64,000 bases of DNA from contig NZ_CP073063.1 in assembly GCF_022654015.1 (NCBI RefSeq), forward strand, positions 1,736,001 through 1,800,000. The letters are read 5' to 3'. Below are positions 60,699-64,000 of this stretch, piece by piece. The translations under genes and the position numbers were made by a program. How positions within the stretch are numbered: position 1 is the first letter of the stretch; each line of letters opens with the position of its first letter. The notes below the pieces were generated by a model. It saw only the letters and a list, made by a program, of their open reading frames with translations. It had not been told where the DNA came from and searched no databases. The stretch is from Brevundimonas diminuta (GTDB taxonomy: Bacteria; Pseudomonadota; Alphaproteobacteria; Caulobacterales; Caulobacteraceae).

Positions 60699-62587
60699 GC
60701 GGCGGCTCCGGCGCTCTGCAGGGCGGAGGCGACGTCTTGGGCCGACATCTCTCCGATCAGTCGGCTGCCCGGCGCCTCGGTGGCCGAGGGCGACAGGAAG
60801 ATCATTGTCGGCGGCCCGACCACCCCGTACCGCTCAAGAAGCGCGCGCGCCTCGGGCGTGCTGCGCGTGACGTCGACCTTGATCAGATCGGTGTTCGACA
60901 GGCCGGCGATGACGGCGGGGTCCTCGAACGCCGTCCGCTCAATCACCCTGCAGCTGACGCACCAATCAGCGGTGAAATAGACCAGGGCGGGACGTTCGCG
61001 CGCGCCGGCATCGGCGACGGCGCGGTCCAGCGCCGTCTGATCCAGCACGACCGCCGCGGTTTCGACCGGCGCGGCGGCTGCGACTCCGGCGGGACGCGCC
61101 AGAGGCTCAAGCGGGCGCCACGGGTCGTCCGCCCCGAGACTGAGTCCGACGAGCAGCAACAGGCCCCAGGTCGCGGCCGCCAGGCCGGCGACACGGGCGA
61201 CGCCGTTTCTCAGGTTCGGGCTCAGCGGCTGGAACAGGCCGAGGGCCGCCGCCAGACCGAGCGCCAGCGCCGCGCCGAGAGCCAGCGTCGCGGTCGGCGG
61301 CAGGATGCGGCTGGCCAGCCACCAGGCCATGCCCAGGAAGATGAAGCCGAACAGCATCTTCACCCGGTCCATCCACGGCCCGGCCTTGGGCAGGAAGCGC
61401 GCGCCGACCGTGCCGAACACGATCAAGGGCGCCCCCTTGCCCAGGCCCAGGAAGAACAGGGCCGCCGCGCCCAGCCCAACGTCGCCGGTCTGGGCGATAT
61501 AGAGCAGGGCGCCCGCCAGGGGCGCGGTCACGCAAGGGCCCACGATAAGGGCGGAGACGAAGCCCAGACCTGCGGCTGAGGGCAGGGACCGCCGGCCGTC
61601 GCCGCCGTCGCGGGAGAGGCGGCTGGTCCAGGTCGAGGGCAGTTGCAACTCGAAGCCCCCGAACATGGAGGCGGCGAGGATGACGAAGACGACAGCCAGA
61701 GCGCCCACGGCCCAAACCGACTGGAGCGCCATCTGCAGGTTCTGTCCGGACCAGGCGGCCGCGACGCCCAGGAGGGCGAAGGCGATGGAAAGGCCCAGCA
61801 CATAGGCGACCGAGAGCATCAGGCCTCGGCGCGTACCGCGCCCGTCCACCCCGCGTCCGATGACGCCGGCCAGGATCGGATACATGGGAAAGACGCAGGG
61901 CGTGAAGGCCAGCAGCACGCCGAAACCGAAGAAGGCGAGCAGGACCCAGGTCGCCCCGCCCTGTAGCGCCAGGCGATCGACGAAGCCCGGGTTGGCGTCC
62001 AGAGTGACCGCCGGCGATGACGCGACTGGCGAAGGCGCCGACGCGCCTTCCTCACTCGCGGGCGCGGGTGCAGCGTCCGGCGCGTGGATCGCCAGCATGG
62101 CCGCAGCCTGTGCGGTCTGCGCATCGGTCTCCCGCGCGGCCACGTCCGCCTGCGGCCGGGTCGGCACGTCGATGGTGCGCGTCATCGGCGGGTAGCAGAT
62201 CGAGTCCTCAAGGCAGCCCTGATAGGTGATGTTGACCGACGTCGGCTCGCCCGCCTGCGTCAACGTCCGCGCCGACAGGGTCGCGCGACCCGCGTCATGC
62301 CAGACGTCGACGACGCCGAAGCCCGGATCGTCCTTGGTTTCGCCAGCGGCCAGCTCCAGCGGCAGCGACTCCTTCCCGCCCGGCGTGCTGGCGACGGTGT
62401 GGTCACGGTAGAGATAATGGCCAGGCGCAATGTCCCAGGCGAAGGCCAGGTCGCCGTCAGCCTCACGCGTCACCGTCAGAGCGAAGGCCTTGTCGGGCGA
62501 AAGCGGAGCCTGACCCAGAGCCGAACCCGGCAGGGCGAAGGACAGGATTGCGAGAGCGGCGGGCAGCAGTCGGCGGAAAAACCTCAT
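60695..62587 (-). CDS. dsbD: Thiol:disulfide interchange protein DsbD
   Basis: 630 aa from the ATG at 62587; an ATG at 62593 is an alternative. The signal peptide ends at GSALGQ. The N-terminal alpha domain has the redox pair in GCLEDSICYPP. Eight helices follow, with PCVFPMYPIL and GPCVTAPLAGALL. The C-terminal thioredoxin domain has TADWCVSCRVIE. It moves reducing power from cytoplasm to periplasm. It is the first gene of the leftward operon; a PmrA-type box lies 22 bp upstream of the start. Confidence 0.95.
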   Translation of the reverse strand: MRFFRRLLPAALAILSFALPGSALGQAPLSPDKAFALTVTREADGDLAFAWDIAPGHYLYRDHTVASTPGGKESLPLELAAGETKDDPGFGVVDVWHDAGRATLSARTLTQAGEPTSVNITYQGCLEDSICYPPMTRTIDVPTRPQADVAARETDAQTAQAAAMLAIHAPDAAPAPASEEGASAPSPVASSPAVTLDANPGFVDRLALQGGATWVLLAFFGFGVLLAFTPCVFPMYPILAGVIGRGVDGRGTRRGLMLSVAYVLGLSIAFALLGVAAAWSGQNLQMALQSVWAVGALAVVFVILAASMFGGFELQLPSTWTSRLSRDGGDGRRSLPSAAGLGFVSALIVGPCVTAPLAGALLYIAQTGDVGLGAAALFFLGLGKGAPLIVFGTVGARFLPKAGPWMDRVKMLFGFIFLGMAWWLASRILPPTATLALGAALALGLAAALGLFQPLSPNLRNGVARVAGLAAATWGLLLLVGLSLGADDPWRPLEPLARPAGVAAAAPVETAAVVLDQTALDRAVADAGARERPALVYFTADWCVSCRVIERTAFEDPAVIAGLSNTDLIKVDVTRSTPEARALLERYGVVGPPTMIFLSPSATEAPGSRLIGEMSAQDVASALQSAGAAA

Positions 62588-62609
62588 GGCCATCTCGTCG
62601 GCAAGCGAG

Positions 62610-62626
62610 CTTAAGTCAGGCTTAAG
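62610..62626. promoter_or_regulatory. PmrA-type box between dsbD and the response regulator gene
   Basis: CTTAAG-TCAGG-CTTAAG. Because CTTAAG is self-complementary the site reads equally on both strands and could serve both divergent genes. It ends 22-23 bp from each start codon, the same spacing as at the L,D-transpeptidase gene. Confidence 0.75.
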
Positions 62627-62649
62627 CCGGAGCTTGCACGTCACACCGC

Positions 62650-63303
62650 ATGAGATTGCTCGCCATAGAAGACGATCCCGTCCTCGCCGACGGCCTCCAG
62701 GTCGGGCTCAGCGCCTGCGGCTGGACGGTCGAGGTCGTCGGGCGGGTCGAGGACGCCCTCGCGGCGCTGGAAAGCTCGGCGTTCGATGCGGTCGTGCTGG
62801 ACCTGGGTCTTCCGGACGGCGACGGCCTATCGGTGCTGCGTTTCGTTCGAGAGCGCGACATGGACGTCGGCGTGGTGGTCTTGTCGGCGCGCGACGACAG
62901 TCGGGACCGAATCGCGGGTCTGGACGCCGGCGCGGACGATTATGTCGGCAAACCGTTCGATCTCGACGAGCTGGCCGCGCGATTGCGCGCGGTGCGGCGT
63001 CGCCTGCTCGGACGTTCGACCCCCGCCTTGCGCCACGGCGGGGTGACCCTCGATCCCAAGTCGCGTCTGGCCTGGCGTGAAGAGGGGGACCTGCCCCTTT
63101 CGAGACGTGAGTTCGCCATCCTAGAGGCGCTGATGGAAAGGCCCGCACAGGTCCTCTCGCGCAGCCAGCTGGAAGAACGCCTGTACGGCTGGCAGGAGGA
63201 GATCGGCTCCAACGCCGTGGAAGTGCATATCCACTATCTGCGGGCCAAGTTGGGAGCCGGCTTCATCCGCACCGTGCGCGGCGTGGGATACACCCTGCAA
63301 TGA
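62650..63303 (+). CDS. OmpR-family response regulator (PmrA/QseB-like)
   Basis: 217 aa. The receiver domain has acidic IEDDP at the N-terminus, phospho-acceptor Asp51 in VVLDLGLPDGDG, and Lys in YVGKPFDL. The C-terminal winged helix has SRREFAILEALM and RTVRGVGYTL. It pairs with the histidine kinase by a 4-bp overlap. The PmrA-type box in its own promoter suggests autoregulation and control of dsbD and the L,D-transpeptidase. Confidence 0.95.
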   Translation: MRLLAIEDDPVLADGLQVGLSACGWTVEVVGRVEDALAALESSAFDAVVLDLGLPDGDGLSVLRFVRERDMDVGVVVLSARDDSRDRIAGLDAGADDYVGKPFDLDELAARLRAVRRRLLGRSTPALRHGGVTLDPKSRLAWREEGDLPLSRREFAILEALMERPAQVLSRSQLEERLYGWQEEIGSNAVEVHIHYLRAKLGAGFIRTVRGVGYTLQ

Positions 63304-64000
63304 GCTCCATTCGCCTGCGTCTGTTCGCCACCCTCGCGCTCGTGACCGCCCTGGTCTGGGGCGGCGCGGTCGTCTGGGTCGAAATCCAGACCCGGTCCGA
63401 AGTGCAACGGGTGCTGGACCGGCGCCTGATGGAATCGGCCCGCATGGTTTCGTCATTGATGCAGGCCGGCAGCGTGCGCCCGGCGATCCAGGCTCCGGAC
63501 ACCGGGGCCGCCGATGTCTACGACCGTCAGCTCTCCTGCCAGATCTGGTCGCTTGAAGGCGATCTGATCGGTCGGTCGCAAAGCGCGCCTGCCGAGCGGT
63601 TGTCGGAAAGGGGCGACGGATTTTCTGAGCGCACGATCCGGGGCGAGCGCTGGCGCGTCTATGCTGTGCATGATCGTGACGCCGGTTTCCGGGTCATGGT
63701 CGGGGACAATCTGGCCGTTCGCGAACATCTGGTCGGCAATGTCGTCACCGCCTTGATCGGTCCGGCGGTCCTCGGTCTGCTGGTGCTGGGCGTGCTGATC
63801 TGGTGGTCGGTTGGGCGGGGGCTGGCCCCTATTCGACAAATGACACGCAGCCTTGCGGTACGGGATGCGGAAGATCTGACGGCGTTGGACGTCTCCCCGG
63901 ACGCCCGCGAACTCCGTCCCTTTGCCCTGGCGCTGAACGACCTGATGTCACGCCTTGGTGCGGCGCGGCGTCGCGAGGCCGAGTTCACGGCCGCCGCCGC
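63300..64000 (+). CDS. Sensor histidine kinase (3' partial)
   Basis: The ATG at 63300 overlaps the response regulator stop. The visible 233 residues have a first membrane helix near residues 8-27 (FATLALVTALVWGGAVVW), a periplasmic domain of ~115 residues, a second helix near 145-165 (LIGPAVLGLLVLGVLIWW) and a HAMP-like linker (GLAPIRQM). The layout is QseC/PmrB-like. The sequence ends just as the phosphoacceptor domain should begin, so the catalytic part lies outside the window. Confidence 0.9.
   Translation, partial: MSSIRLRLFATLALVTALVWGGAVVWVEIQTRSEVQRVLDRRLMESARMVSSLMQAGSVRPAIQAPDTGAADVYDRQLSCQIWSLEGDLIGRSQSAPAERLSERGDGFSERTIRGERWRVYAVHDRDAGFRVMVGDNLAVREHLVGNVVTALIGPAVLGLLVLGVLIWWSVGRGLAPIRQMTRSLAVRDAEDLTALDVSPDARELRPFALALNDLMSRLGAARRREAEFTAAA

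Noticed and set aside
1..64000. tRNA, rRNA, transposase or phage integrase genes
   Set aside because: None could be recognised on either strand; short RNA genes could be missed by eye.

Overview
The window looks like an alphaproteobacterial chromosome. It is GC-rich by eye and carries a CioAB-type bd oxidase with a small DUF2474 subunit, a BigR/SqrR-type persulfide sensor and tightly overlapping operons. Caulobacterales, for example Brevundimonas, is my best guess from general gene content; it is an inference and was not searched. The window splits into two parts.

Part A (1 to about 43.5 kb) is an accessory island. It is built from modules separated by ten copies of a 28-bp palindromic repeat, TCAGTGCA-N12-TGCACTGA and variants, all in the same orientation by their central spacer. 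Copies start at 2043, 6753, 13151, 19293, 22445, 34105, 34510, 35370, 41954 and 43484. Between them lie: the end of a DUF2357-like nuclease with zinc ribbons; a UDG-fold protein, DnaQ-BRCT exonuclease, unknown protein, PD-(D/E)XK nuclease and beta-CASP MBL nuclease; an OGG-like glycosylase, unknown protein, McrB, McrC and DUF4357-HNH nuclease; one secreted protein plus a four-gene lipoprotein/periplasmic operon; a UDG-fold protein with two envelope proteins; a further secreted protein and a ten-gene tellurium-resistance-type (ter) cluster including a TerD-trypsin fusion, PRTase/TRSP, HAD and StiP proteins; two single-gene modules; a type I restriction-modification system with a YgjP-like metalloprotease; and two small hypothetical genes. 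No integrase or transposase is in the window. Several repeats touch or contain the stop codon of the preceding gene, and one ends a truncated nuclease gene, so they look like module junctions.

Part B (about 43.6 to 64 kb) reads as ordinary chromosome devoted to reactive sulfur and thiol redox. A ten-gene leftward operon (50967 to 43605) encodes persulfide dioxygenase, two YeeE/YedE halves, a sulfur transferase, sulfide:quinone oxidoreductase, a TauE exporter, bd oxidase CydAB with DUF2474, and an ICMT-like methyltransferase. Divergent from it are a peroxiredoxin, an ArsR-type persulfide sensor and a cupin. Further right are an L,D-transpeptidase, a solute-binding protein, a second peroxiredoxin/persulfide-dioxygenase pair, and a leftward operon of DsbD, a TlpA-like protein, a DsbA-like protein, a 5'-nucleotidase-like enzyme, a methyltransferase and a DsrE-like protein. 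A two-component system, cut by the window end, diverges from dsbD.

Two shared regulatory motifs tie Part B together. A near-identical 28-bp motif lies upstream of both peroxiredoxin genes. A PmrA-type box, CTTAAG-N5-CTTAAG, lies between dsbD and the response regulator gene and again upstream of the L,D-transpeptidase gene.
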